A stretch of DNA of 64,000 nt from NCBI GenBank assembly GCA_019638185.1, contig JAHBUH010000019.1:30393-94392 (forward strand), given 5' to 3'. This document shows, piece by piece, positions 8,659 to 16,342 of the stretch (positions within the stretch are counted from its first letter, which is position 1; every line of letters starts with the position of its first letter). The notes below the pieces were generated by a model. It searched no databases and had not been told where the DNA came from. It worked only from the letters and a program-made list of their open reading frames with translations. Source of the stretch: Leadbetterella sp. Lineage in GTDB: Bacteria; Bacteroidota; Bacteroidia; Cytophagales; Spirosomataceae. The translations under genes and the position numbers were made by a program.

Positions 8659-10923
8659 ATGAAGTTATTGACGCTTGCAGGCCTGTTGGTTTCACTTAAT
8701 ATTTTTGCGCAAAATACCCAAACCGTAAAAATTCATTTGTCTGACCGGCAAAGCCACCTCCCTATTGAAGGGGCTAACGTATCCATTCCTAAATATGCAC
8801 TGGCGGCTTCCACCGATGCCGGCGGGAATGTACGTTTTGACGGGGTACCTCTGGGCCGGCTGGAGGTAGAGATCAGCTCAGTGGAATACGGGAAATACAT
8901 TTACCGGGAACTGCTGCTGGAAAACGCCCGGCAGCTGGTGCTGGACCTGGAACTTCAGGCCAGCGGTAAAGAACTGGAAGAAGTGAAAGTAACCTCTTCG
9001 GCGCCGTCTACTTCGGCGCTTATGAACGTGGAAAGCATTACCGCAGAACAGATATTCCGGTTTCCAGCCACGTTTTTTGACCCCGCGCGACTGGCCATGT
9101 CGTTTGCAGGCGTAGCCAATACCAATGACCAGGCCAATAACGTGTCTGTACGGGGAAATTCCCCGGAATTTGTCCAGTGGCGTATGGAAGGCGTGGAGAT
9201 CGTAAACCCGAACCACCTGAGTAATGCCGGCATGTTTTCCGATAAACCGGCCGCAGTAGGAGGAGGAACTAACATCCTTTCCGCACAGATGCTGGGTAAT
9301 ATGAACTTCCTGAGCGGCGCCTTCCCGGCCGGTTATTCCAATGCCCTGGCAGGGGTTTTTGACATGAACCTGCGAACTGGTAACAGCGAAGAATACCAGC
9401 ACGTGATCCAGGCCGGGCTGATCGGGGTGGATCTTTCTTCCGAAGGGCCCATTAATAAGAAAAAAGGCAGCAGCTACCTGGTTAACTACCGGTATTCTTT
9501 CACCGGCCTGCTGGCGCTGGCCGGGGTGAACTTCGGCGGAGAGGCTATTGCCTTCCAGGATGTGGCTTTTAACCTGAACTTCCCCACCCGGAAAGCGGGC
9601 ACCTTCACTTTCTTCGGTATGGGCGGGATATCGTCTAATATCTTTGCCCCGGATGCCGACAGCACCACCTGGGAGTCGTCAAAAGACCTGAATAATATAG
9701 ACTTTTACGGCCGGATGGGGCTGCTGGGTGCCAAACACTCCGTGAAGCTCTTTAAGAAATGGAACCTGCGGACCGTGCTGGTGAACTCAGCACTGGAAAA
9801 CCTGCGGAATGCCTATTCGGGGGATGAGAACGTGGATTATGACTATTCCGCTAAAAACTACCTCAGCTTATCTACGGCGGTTTCCGGTGACCTGAACGCC
9901 CTGTGGGCCGTGAATGCCGGTGTTCAGGTCAGTCACCAGTTTAATAAGTTTAACTACATTGATTCCGACCAGATCTTTTACAGCATGAGTAATCTTTTGG
10001 TACAACCCTACCTGAGGATCACGAACAGCCGGCGGGGCCGGTTTAACTACAACGTCGGGTTTGTGTCACCTTACTACTCCTTCAGCGGTTCGCAGTACCT
10101 GGAGCCGCGCCTTTCAGCGGATTATTCACTGACTGCCGGGCACAAGGTGAAAGCCGCTTACGGACTGCACAGCCAGGTGGTATCTAACCGGGTGGCCTTC
10201 TACCTGCCCTATAGGCCGGCGCGGTCGCATCATTTCACGCTGGGCTATCAGTTTGACCCGGATACCCGCCAGTCGTTCTCGGCAGAACTGTTTTACCAGA
10301 ATATGTTTAACCTCACCCGTTTTGACTCGCTCTACGTTTCTGTCCTGAACGGGTATGAGATCGGGGATTTTACCAACGGCTATTACGTGCTGAACCAGAA
10401 AAATCAGGGCCGGAACTACGGGGTGGAGCTGAACTATAAACACTACCTCACTAACGGCTTCTTTGCCCTGCTTAACGCCACTTTCTACAAGTCGCAGTTC
10501 AAGGCCTTCGACAATAAGTTCTATGATACCCGTTACGCGGGGAATTACATTTATAACGCCACCGCCGGCAAGGAATGGGAAATGAAAAACGGGAAGCTGT
10601 GGGGACTGAACGCCCGCTTAAACTGGGTGGGAGGCTTCCGCGACTACCAGATTATCACGGAAGAATACCAGGACGCGCTGTATGTGTATTATAACATGGA
10701 GTCACCGCTTTACGTCAAGTACGACGATTATTTCCGGGTAGACCTCCGGGCTTACATCAAGACCCCCAAAAAGCGCGGATCGCAGACCATTTCCCTGGAT
10801 ATCCAGAACCTGACTAACCGGGCCAATGTGGCTTACAATTACTTTGATAGCTACCAGATGAAAGTGATGCAGAAGAAGCAGCTGGGGCTGGTGCCTATGC
10901 TGAATTACCGTTGGGAATTTTAA
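8659..10923 (+). CDS. TonB-dependent receptor with CarboxypepD_reg-like N-terminal domain
   Basis: A 754-residue outer-membrane receptor. A signal peptide (LLTLAGLLVSLNIFAQ) leads into a CarboxypepD_reg-like beta-sandwich (about residues 23-105), a plug domain whose RGNSPEFVQWRMEGVEIVNPN region is typical, and a beta-barrel ending in YRWEF with the terminal aromatic residue of barrel proteins. Substrate is not predictable from sequence. No SusD-like lipoprotein follows, so it is not a classic SusC/D pair; a peptide, metal-chelate or cobamide role is equally possible. It starts divergently from the helicase with 100 bp between the ATGs, and cmk follows after 11 bp. Confidence 0.85.
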   Translation: MKLLTLAGLLVSLNIFAQNTQTVKIHLSDRQSHLPIEGANVSIPKYALAASTDAGGNVRFDGVPLGRLEVEISSVEYGKYIYRELLLENARQLVLDLELQASGKELEEVKVTSSAPSTSALMNVESITAEQIFRFPATFFDPARLAMSFAGVANTNDQANNVSVRGNSPEFVQWRMEGVEIVNPNHLSNAGMFSDKPAAVGGGTNILSAQMLGNMNFLSGAFPAGYSNALAGVFDMNLRTGNSEEYQHVIQAGLIGVDLSSEGPINKKKGSSYLVNYRYSFTGLLALAGVNFGGEAIAFQDVAFNLNFPTRKAGTFTFFGMGGISSNIFAPDADSTTWESSKDLNNIDFYGRMGLLGAKHSVKLFKKWNLRTVLVNSALENLRNAYSGDENVDYDYSAKNYLSLSTAVSGDLNALWAVNAGVQVSHQFNKFNYIDSDQIFYSMSNLLVQPYLRITNSRRGRFNYNVGFVSPYYSFSGSQYLEPRLSADYSLTAGHKVKAAYGLHSQVVSNRVAFYLPYRPARSHHFTLGYQFDPDTRQSFSAELFYQNMFNLTRFDSLYVSVLNGYEIGDFTNGYYVLNQKNQGRNYGVELNYKHYLTNGFFALLNATFYKSQFKAFDNKFYDTRYAGNYIYNATAGKEWEMKNGKLWGLNARLNWVGGFRDYQIITEEYQDALYVYYNMESPLYVKYDDYFRVDLRAYIKTPKKRGSQTISLDIQNLTNRANVAYNYFDSYQMKVMQKKQLGLVPMLNYRWEF

Positions 10924-10934
10924 GCGCTTATACT

Positions 10935-11654
10935 ATGTCTAAGATCATTATATCCATTGACGGCTACTCCTCCTGCGGAAAAAGCAGTACGGCGAAGCAG
11001 GTAGCGGAAAAGCTGGGCTACCAGTATATTGACACGGGCGCCATGTACCGGGCGGTTACCCTCTATTTCCTGCAAAACCATATCAGCCTGAGTAATCCCC
11101 GAGAAGTGGCCGGCGCCCTGGAGAAGATCGAAATAGAATTCAGGCCCAATAAAGAAGGCAAAAGTGACACCTTCCTGAACGGGCTGAATGTGGAGGCGGA
11201 GATCCGGAAGCTCTACGTGGCTGACCAGGTCAGCGAGGTGGCGGCCATCGGCGAGGTCAGGAGGGCTATGGTCAAACAGCAGCAGCGCATGGGCCGTAGA
11301 AAGGGCTTTGTGCTGGATGGCCGCGATATAGGCACCGTGGTTTTCCCCGATGCTGAACTGAAGATCTTTATGAATGCCGATCCGCTGGTAAGGGCCCGGC
11401 GCCGTCAGGAAGAGCTGATGGAGAAGGGGGAGCTGATCGACTTTGACGATATCCTGGAAAACATCAGGAAACGGGATATTATTGACACCACCCGGGCGGA
11501 GAGCCCGCTGCGCCAGGCGCCGGATGCTTACGAGCTGGATACCACTTACATGACCCTGGATGAGCAGGTGGAAAGGGTGGTGCTGCTGGCCGATTCCGTT
11601 ATCAGCCTTCAGCTATCAGCGTCACCTGATCATGATCAAAAAGCGGATGGCTGA
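10935..11654 (+). CDS. cmk: Cytidylate kinase
   Basis: Phosphorylates CMP and dCMP with ATP in pyrimidine nucleotide supply. The 239-residue protein has the P-loop GYSSCGKS (residues 8-15), the IDTGAMYRAVTLYF segment diagnostic of Cmk, the GRDIGTVVFPDA motif and the TRAESPL segment near the end. The ATG at 10935 is preferred over one 24 nt upstream because MSKIIISIDG is the normal N terminus. The last 20 or so residues (after LLADSVIS) have no family counterpart; they are encoded by short seven-base repeats, so the original stop was probably upstream of them. The next gene starts 8 bp after the stop. Confidence 0.95.
   Translation: MSKIIISIDGYSSCGKSSTAKQVAEKLGYQYIDTGAMYRAVTLYFLQNHISLSNPREVAGALEKIEIEFRPNKEGKSDTFLNGLNVEAEIRKLYVADQVSEVAAIGEVRRAMVKQQQRMGRRKGFVLDGRDIGTVVFPDAELKIFMNADPLVRARRRQEELMEKGELIDFDDILENIRKRDIIDTTRAESPLRQAPDAYELDTTYMTLDEQVERVVLLADSVISLQLSASPDHDQKADG
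11600..11620 (-). repeat. Three-unit heptamer array inside the cmk 3' end
   Basis: On the minus strand it reads GCTGATA-GCTGAAG-GCTGATA, three seven-base units. It overlaps the last codons of cmk. Sixteen of its first 17 bases match the array at 51427. Confidence 0.6.
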
Positions 11655-11663
11655 CAGCTAAAA
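11643..11663 (+). repeat. Three-unit heptamer array at the cmk stop / FAD gene start
   Basis: Reads GCGGATG-GCTGACA-GCTAAAA on the plus strand. It covers the cmk stop codon, and its last base is the A of the next ATG. It is inverted relative to the array at 11600, so the two can pair (ten bases with one mismatch, 11611-11620 with 11650-11659). Confidence 0.55.
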
Positions 11664-12724
11664 TGAAAAAGACGGATTGCCTCATCGTAGGATCCGGCCT
11701 GGCCGGATCCGTGCTGGCCCTGGAGCTGCTTCGGGCCGGAAGTACCGTAACCATGATCGCGGATTCTTCCCGGTCCACTTCCAGCCGGGTGGCCGGCGGG
11801 CTGATTAACCCGGTTACCGGGAAATACCTGGCTAAAACCTGGCTGGCCAACGAGCTTTTCAGTGGCCTGGCCGCCTATTACACCGGCCTGGAAACCCTGC
11901 TTTCTGCTTCTTTTTATCATCCCACAGGGCTGTTCAGGCCTTTTACCGGGGCGGAGCACCGCAGGAGCTCCCTGGCCCAGATAGCTAAGCACGGGCTGGA
12001 AGATTACCTCCGGATCCGGCAGGCTGATGCGGCCTTCAGTACCTGTTTTACGGGGGAAACGGAGGGTATGTACGCGCCTGCAGCCGGCTGGCTGGATATG
12101 CCGGCCTTCCTGGATGCCGCCGCGCGCTACCTGCAGCAGGAGGCGGAATGGGTGGATGCCGTGTTTGACTTTGCCGGACTTTCCGTTCAGGAAGAAAGCG
12201 TAAACTACGGCGAATGGGAGGCCGCCCGTATTATTTTCTGTGAAGGTTTTTACGCCCGCCATAACCCTTATTTCAGCTGGCTGCCTTTTAATCCCGTGAA
12301 AGGCGAGACCCTGCTGGGGGTAATTGAAGACTATCCCGCGGATACCATCGTGAACCAGGGCAAATGGATTATCCCGCTGGGCGGCGACCGGGTGCGCCTG
12401 GGCGCCACTTACTCCTGGCATGAGCTGGATTTTGAGCCGAGCGCCAGGGGAAGGGAAGAGCTCCTGCAGGCGGCCGGGAAGATGCTGAAAAAGCCCTTTA
12501 GCGTTACCGGCCAGCAGGCCGGCGTACGGCCCGCTACCAAAGACCGCAGGCCGTTTGTGGGGCGACATCCGCAGCAGGAGAGGCTATGGATTTTTAACGG
12601 CCTGGGAGCAAAAGGCGTGTCGCTGGCACCTTACTTCGCGGGCCAACTGGTGAGAAATATAAGGCACGGTGAACTAATTCACCCGGAAGCAAACATCGAA
12701 AGATTTTATGCGTTATATTCGTAG
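11663..12724 (+). CDS. FAD-dependent oxidoreductase (DAO fold)
   Basis: A 353-residue flavoenzyme of the D-amino-acid oxidase/glycine oxidase fold. The Rossmann motif GSGLAGSVLA (from about residue 10) binds ADP-ribose. SSRVAGGLINPVTGK follows, where DAO-fold enzymes place the FAD-contacting loop. Near the C terminus GVRPATKDRRPFVG and LGAKGVSLAPYFA form the second FAD-binding segment. There is no signal peptide or membrane helix, so it is probably cytosolic. The substrate is unknown; related Bacteroidota proteins resemble the oxidase half of MnmC, but no methyltransferase half is present. It lies 8 bp after cmk, suggesting co-transcription. Confidence 0.75.
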   Translation: MKKTDCLIVGSGLAGSVLALELLRAGSTVTMIADSSRSTSSRVAGGLINPVTGKYLAKTWLANELFSGLAAYYTGLETLLSASFYHPTGLFRPFTGAEHRRSSLAQIAKHGLEDYLRIRQADAAFSTCFTGETEGMYAPAAGWLDMPAFLDAAARYLQQEAEWVDAVFDFAGLSVQEESVNYGEWEAARIIFCEGFYARHNPYFSWLPFNPVKGETLLGVIEDYPADTIVNQGKWIIPLGGDRVRLGATYSWHELDFEPSARGREELLQAAGKMLKKPFSVTGQQAGVRPATKDRRPFVGRHPQQERLWIFNGLGAKGVSLAPYFAGQLVRNIRHGELIHPEANIERFYALYS

Positions 12725-12739
12725 GTTGATTTTTCATGG

Positions 12740-15013
12740 ATGATAAGATTACTATCCCTCATATTCGTTTGTTTTCTGGTGGCTGAACCCGTTCTGGCCC
12801 AAAGGTATTACGGGGTTTCAAAAGAGGAGTTTGGGAAAAGCAAGATCCAGAACAAAGAATTTCAGTGGAGAACCTTCAGTTCGGCTAATTTTGCCTATAA
12901 CTTCTACCGGGGCGGGGAACAGATCACCCGGAACGCTGCCGCCTTCCTGGAAAAATCCTACCCCCGCATTACCGGCATCCTGGGCTATATTCCCTATGAA
13001 CCGGTGACCATCTTTGTCTTTAATTCCCCGGCTGATCTGAACTCCACTAATCTTATCGGGGATCGCGCCCACGTGGAAAACGGAACCCTGCTGGACGGCC
13101 GGCACAGCCGCATACTGACCGCCTATGATAAAAATGATTCGCTTTTTCATAAGCAACTGGTAAGTAATGTCTCCGCCATTTATGTGTATGATATGCTGTA
13201 TGGCGGCAATGTGCGGGAATCCCTGGAAAGCCAGATCCTGCTTAACCTGCCCGAATGGTTCACTGCCGGCATAGCCGCCTATGTGGCCGAGGAAGATAAC
13301 TCGTCGCGCTTTGATACCTTTAAAACCGCCATTTCCGCGGTACAGTCACAGCGGCTCAAAAACCTGAAAGGGGATGAGGCCCGGCTGGTGGGCCAGTCCA
13401 TCTGGAATTATATTGCCCTGAAATACGGGAAAGACAATATCTCCAATATCCTGAACCTCACCCGGATCATTCATAATGAGCAGTCCAGCATCACCAGCAC
13501 GCTGGGCATCTCTTTCTCCAAATTTATGAAAGACTGGACCGATTTTTACCTGGCCGGCGTGCCCCTGCATGAGGCCCCTCGGGAAACAGTGCCGGTGGCA
13601 GTGAGGCCCCTTCCCAAGCGGATCACTAACCTGGCTCCGGGAGAAGTGGATACCGATGATTACCAGTTTGATGAGGCTAACGTGCGCCGTTATCGGAAAA
13701 GTACTTCCACTACCGCCGCTACCGCTAACAGCCGTGAGAATAAGGGGGTAAGCCCGGGCGGAACGGGGGATCCCCGCCTGTCATCCATAAAGCTGTTTAA
13801 AAACTTTCTGGTCAGTAATGACCGGAAGATCGATGTGCTGGTAGACCCGGTAAGGCAGTTTGGCCTGGGGTATGCCATTTCCTTCCATGACCTGCTGCAG
13901 AACAATGTCTTCTCTTTTAACTCGTTCATCCGGCCTTCCACACCGCTGTTTAAAAACTTTGATTACGGGCTGACCTATGGCCATTATTCCCGGAAGATCG
14001 ATTATGTGTTCAAGTACGAGAAGCGGTCAGTGAACCTGGAGACCATAGACAGCCGCGATGCCTTTCTTTTCCGCCCGCTGAACCATGTGGTTTCCCGTGA
14101 TCAGCCCGAATACCTCATGCGCAGGCTGGTGCAGCAGCGGATTTCAGCCACCATCATCTATCCTTTCTCTACGCGCCTGAAGCTGGAGATCACTCCTGCC
14201 GTGGTGAAAAACCAGGATATGAATTATGACCTGACCTCGACTAAAAGCATTTCTTCCGATTTTTACTTTGCACCTAACCTCAGCCTGGTCTTTGATAACA
14301 CCCGGGTAAGTGCCCTGGGGGTAGAAACGGGTACCAAGGCCAAGGTGTCTTTTGACCGGTATTTCCATACTTCCAATACGCTGAGAAGCTTTAAAAATAC
14401 GTACTTTGATGTGCGTCATTACCAGCGGATCTTCCGCGGACTTCAGCTGGCCGGCCGCCTGAGCTACGGTACATCGCGGGGAAATGCGCCTAAATATTCC
14501 TTTATCGGCGGGGTGGAAAATAGTGTTAACCGCTCCACCTACCAGACGGATGAGATCGTTAACGGGGGAGACCCGGATAATAAAAATATCCTGCTGTATA
14601 ATTTCCCGGGTACGCTTCGGGGCTTTGATTTCGGCCGCCTTTACGGCAATAACCACCTCCTGGGTAACGTAGAGCTGAGGTCGTACCTGGTGGAGATCCT
14701 GCCCCAGATGGCCCTGTCCAGCAGTTTCCTGCGGAACATGCAGATCGTGGGCTTCTATGACATCGGTACGGCCTGGATGGGCTCTAAAGGTCCTTTTAAC
14801 CGTCAGAACAGCTTAAATACCATCATAACCGGGCAGAACAGCCCCTTCCTGATTGAAGTGACTAACTTTAAAAACCCGTTCCTGTCGGGCTTTGGGGCCG
14901 GTCTCCGTACGTCCATCCTGGGGATATTTATCCGGGCTGACTACGCCTATGGCTTTGAAGACGGTTCGGTCACCTCTCCTAAATTTCACCTTTCCGTGGG
15001 CCGGGATTTTTAG
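12740..15013 (+). CDS. Exported peptidase-MA-like/beta-barrel surface protein with dead zinc site
   Basis: A 757-residue exported protein with signal peptide (LLSLIFVCFLVAEPVLAQ). Residues ~35-270 resemble the MA gluzincin peptidase-like domain that opens many Bacteroidota TolB-like surface proteins. The usual P-x-W-F-x-E-G-x-A-x-Y motif is present as PEWFTAGIAAY, with Ala176 in place of Glu. The position expected for HExxH reads HKQLV (His137). Residues ~280-350 are a low-complexity linker. The rest alternates in beta-barrel fashion, including LRGFDFGRLYGNN, and ends GRDF with a terminal aromatic. Related proteins usually carry a beta-propeller between the two parts; none is seen. Function unknown. 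It follows the FAD gene by 15 bp. Confidence 0.55.
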   Translation: MIRLLSLIFVCFLVAEPVLAQRYYGVSKEEFGKSKIQNKEFQWRTFSSANFAYNFYRGGEQITRNAAAFLEKSYPRITGILGYIPYEPVTIFVFNSPADLNSTNLIGDRAHVENGTLLDGRHSRILTAYDKNDSLFHKQLVSNVSAIYVYDMLYGGNVRESLESQILLNLPEWFTAGIAAYVAEEDNSSRFDTFKTAISAVQSQRLKNLKGDEARLVGQSIWNYIALKYGKDNISNILNLTRIIHNEQSSITSTLGISFSKFMKDWTDFYLAGVPLHEAPRETVPVAVRPLPKRITNLAPGEVDTDDYQFDEANVRRYRKSTSTTAATANSRENKGVSPGGTGDPRLSSIKLFKNFLVSNDRKIDVLVDPVRQFGLGYAISFHDLLQNNVFSFNSFIRPSTPLFKNFDYGLTYGHYSRKIDYVFKYEKRSVNLETIDSRDAFLFRPLNHVVSRDQPEYLMRRLVQQRISATIIYPFSTRLKLEITPAVVKNQDMNYDLTSTKSISSDFYFAPNLSLVFDNTRVSALGVETGTKAKVSFDRYFHTSNTLRSFKNTYFDVRHYQRIFRGLQLAGRLSYGTSRGNAPKYSFIGGVENSVNRSTYQTDEIVNGGDPDNKNILLYNFPGTLRGFDFGRLYGNNHLLGNVELRSYLVEILPQMALSSSFLRNMQIVGFYDIGTAWMGSKGPFNRQNSLNTIITGQNSPFLIEVTNFKNPFLSGFGAGLRTSILGIFIRADYAYGFEDGSVTSPKFHLSVGRDF

Positions 15014-15076
15014 GCAATGGATGAAAGACGGGAGCCGTATAGCTCAGGAACAAAAACCCCTTTCCCCTTTCTGTTC

Positions 15077-15106
15077 TTAGCAGACCCTTCGCTTGCGGGC
15101 TGCTAA
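15077..15106 (+). terminator. Hairpin without U-tract in the 323-bp gap after the barrel protein
   Basis: TTAGCAG(a)CCC pairs with GGGCTGCTAA around a nine-base loop, 63 bp after the stop at 15013. It fits a terminator position but is not followed by a T run. The rest of the gap (15014-15336) shows no gene or RNA; it holds an A/T-rich leader with a one-mismatch -7 element (TATTATTG) just before the porP-like start. Confidence 0.45.
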
Positions 15107-15336
15107 ATCCCTTTCTGCCTTCTCCGTATTGGCATAGTTTTAGCTATACTTTACCTATAGGTCCTCCAGGCCTGCAGAATCACCGCGATAATTTATTTTA
15201 GGGAATAAGCCGCGGTTTGAAATTTTTGGCTTGGTTATTGGTATATGAATCCAGAGGACTCCGGGGAGCGTTCCCTGGCCTGAAAACCCGGATTTGGGAC
15301 ACTATTTTAAGAGGTGAGTATATATTATTGAAAAAT

Positions 15337-16323
15337 ATGAAACATCGGAATTTTACTCAATTTTGGATAATGCTGCTGGCAGCCTGCGGAATTTCCTGGT
15401 CGGCCTCGGCCCAGCAGGAAGTATTCTATTCCCAGTATATGTTCAATACCATGGCCATTAACCCGGCCTATGCGGGTAGCCGCGACGTGCTGAGCATTAC
15501 CGCCCTGGGTCGCTACCAGTGGATAGGCGTGAACGGTGCCCCCAAAACGCACTCCCTGACCCTGGACATGCCGTTTCAAAACGAGAAAATGGGGATAGGT
15601 CTTACGGCCTATAACGACAATATCGGCCGCTGGAATACCACGGGAGTTAACCTGGCTTACGCTTATAAATTCAAGCTGACCGAAAGAACCACCATGTCAT
15701 TAGGGGTGCAGCCTACCGTTACTAACGTGAGCGCTAACCTCTTTAACGTGAAGAACATTGACGAAAATGACCCGGCCTTTAATATGGACGTTTCGCGTTT
15801 TGTGTTTAACGCCGGTCTGGGTATGTTTATCAGCAATGACAAAGCGTATTTCGGACTGTCGGTACCCCAGCTGATCGAGCAGCGCATCTCGCCTAATCCG
15901 GACAGCGAAGGCAAGACCCAACGGCATTACTTTGCCATGATGGGTTTTGTGGTGGGTAAAGGTAATTTCAAGCTGAAGCCTTCTACCGTGATCCGGGTAA
16001 CGAAAGGCGCTCCGGTAGGGCTGGACGGTAACCTGAACCTCTGGTACCGCGACAAGATCGCTATTGGCTTCTCGGCCCGTAAATCGCAGATGGTCTTCTC
16101 GGGAACCGATCAGATGGATGCCCTGGTGGGAATGCTGGAACTCCAGCTCACCCCGCAGCTCCGGATCGGTTTTGCCTACGATACCAGCTTAGGCAAATTC
16201 AACGAAAACAGTGAAGGACAAACCTTTTATAAAAAAATAGCCGGAACCCCTACTTATGAAGGATTCCTGAGGTACGAATTCGGATTCGGAAAAGATAAGA
16301 TCGTTACTCCGCGCTATTTCTAA
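15337..16323 (+). CDS. PorP/SprF family type IX secretion-associated outer-membrane protein
   Basis: A 328-residue outer-membrane protein. The frame is open from 15217, but the ATG at 15337 gives a proper signal peptide (WIMLLAACGISWSASAQ) followed by the family hallmark QQEVFYSQYMFNTMAINPAYAGSR. The rest is short amphipathic beta strands ending in a Phe (RYF). PorP/SprF proteins form barrels that partner PorK/PorN or anchor-like modules of the type IX system; many genomes carry several paralogues, each beside an OmpA-type protein. The PorE-like gene follows after 19 bp, so the pair is probably one functional unit. Confidence 0.9.
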   Translation: MKHRNFTQFWIMLLAACGISWSASAQQEVFYSQYMFNTMAINPAYAGSRDVLSITALGRYQWIGVNGAPKTHSLTLDMPFQNEKMGIGLTAYNDNIGRWNTTGVNLAYAYKFKLTERTTMSLGVQPTVTNVSANLFNVKNIDENDPAFNMDVSRFVFNAGLGMFISNDKAYFGLSVPQLIEQRISPNPDSEGKTQRHYFAMMGFVVGKGNFKLKPSTVIRVTKGAPVGLDGNLNLWYRDKIAIGFSARKSQMVFSGTDQMDALVGMLELQLTPQLRIGFAYDTSLGKFNENSEGQTFYKKIAGTPTYEGFLRYEFGFGKDKIVTPRYF

Positions 16324-16342
16324 ATACCCACCCTCAAAAGAA

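Noticed and set aside
11636-12568. 310-codon minus-strand frame opposite the FAD gene
   Set aside because: It is antisense to a gene with a clear Rossmann motif, and its product is Gly/Pro/Arg-rich without domains.
15038-15048. TAGCTCAG resembling a tRNA D-arm
   Set aside because: The acceptor stem, anticodon arm and T-loop (GTTCGA-like) are absent around it.
15129-15150. TTGGCA and TATACT as a sigma-70 type promoter
   Set aside because: Spacing is only 10 bp and Bacteroidota do not use that consensus.
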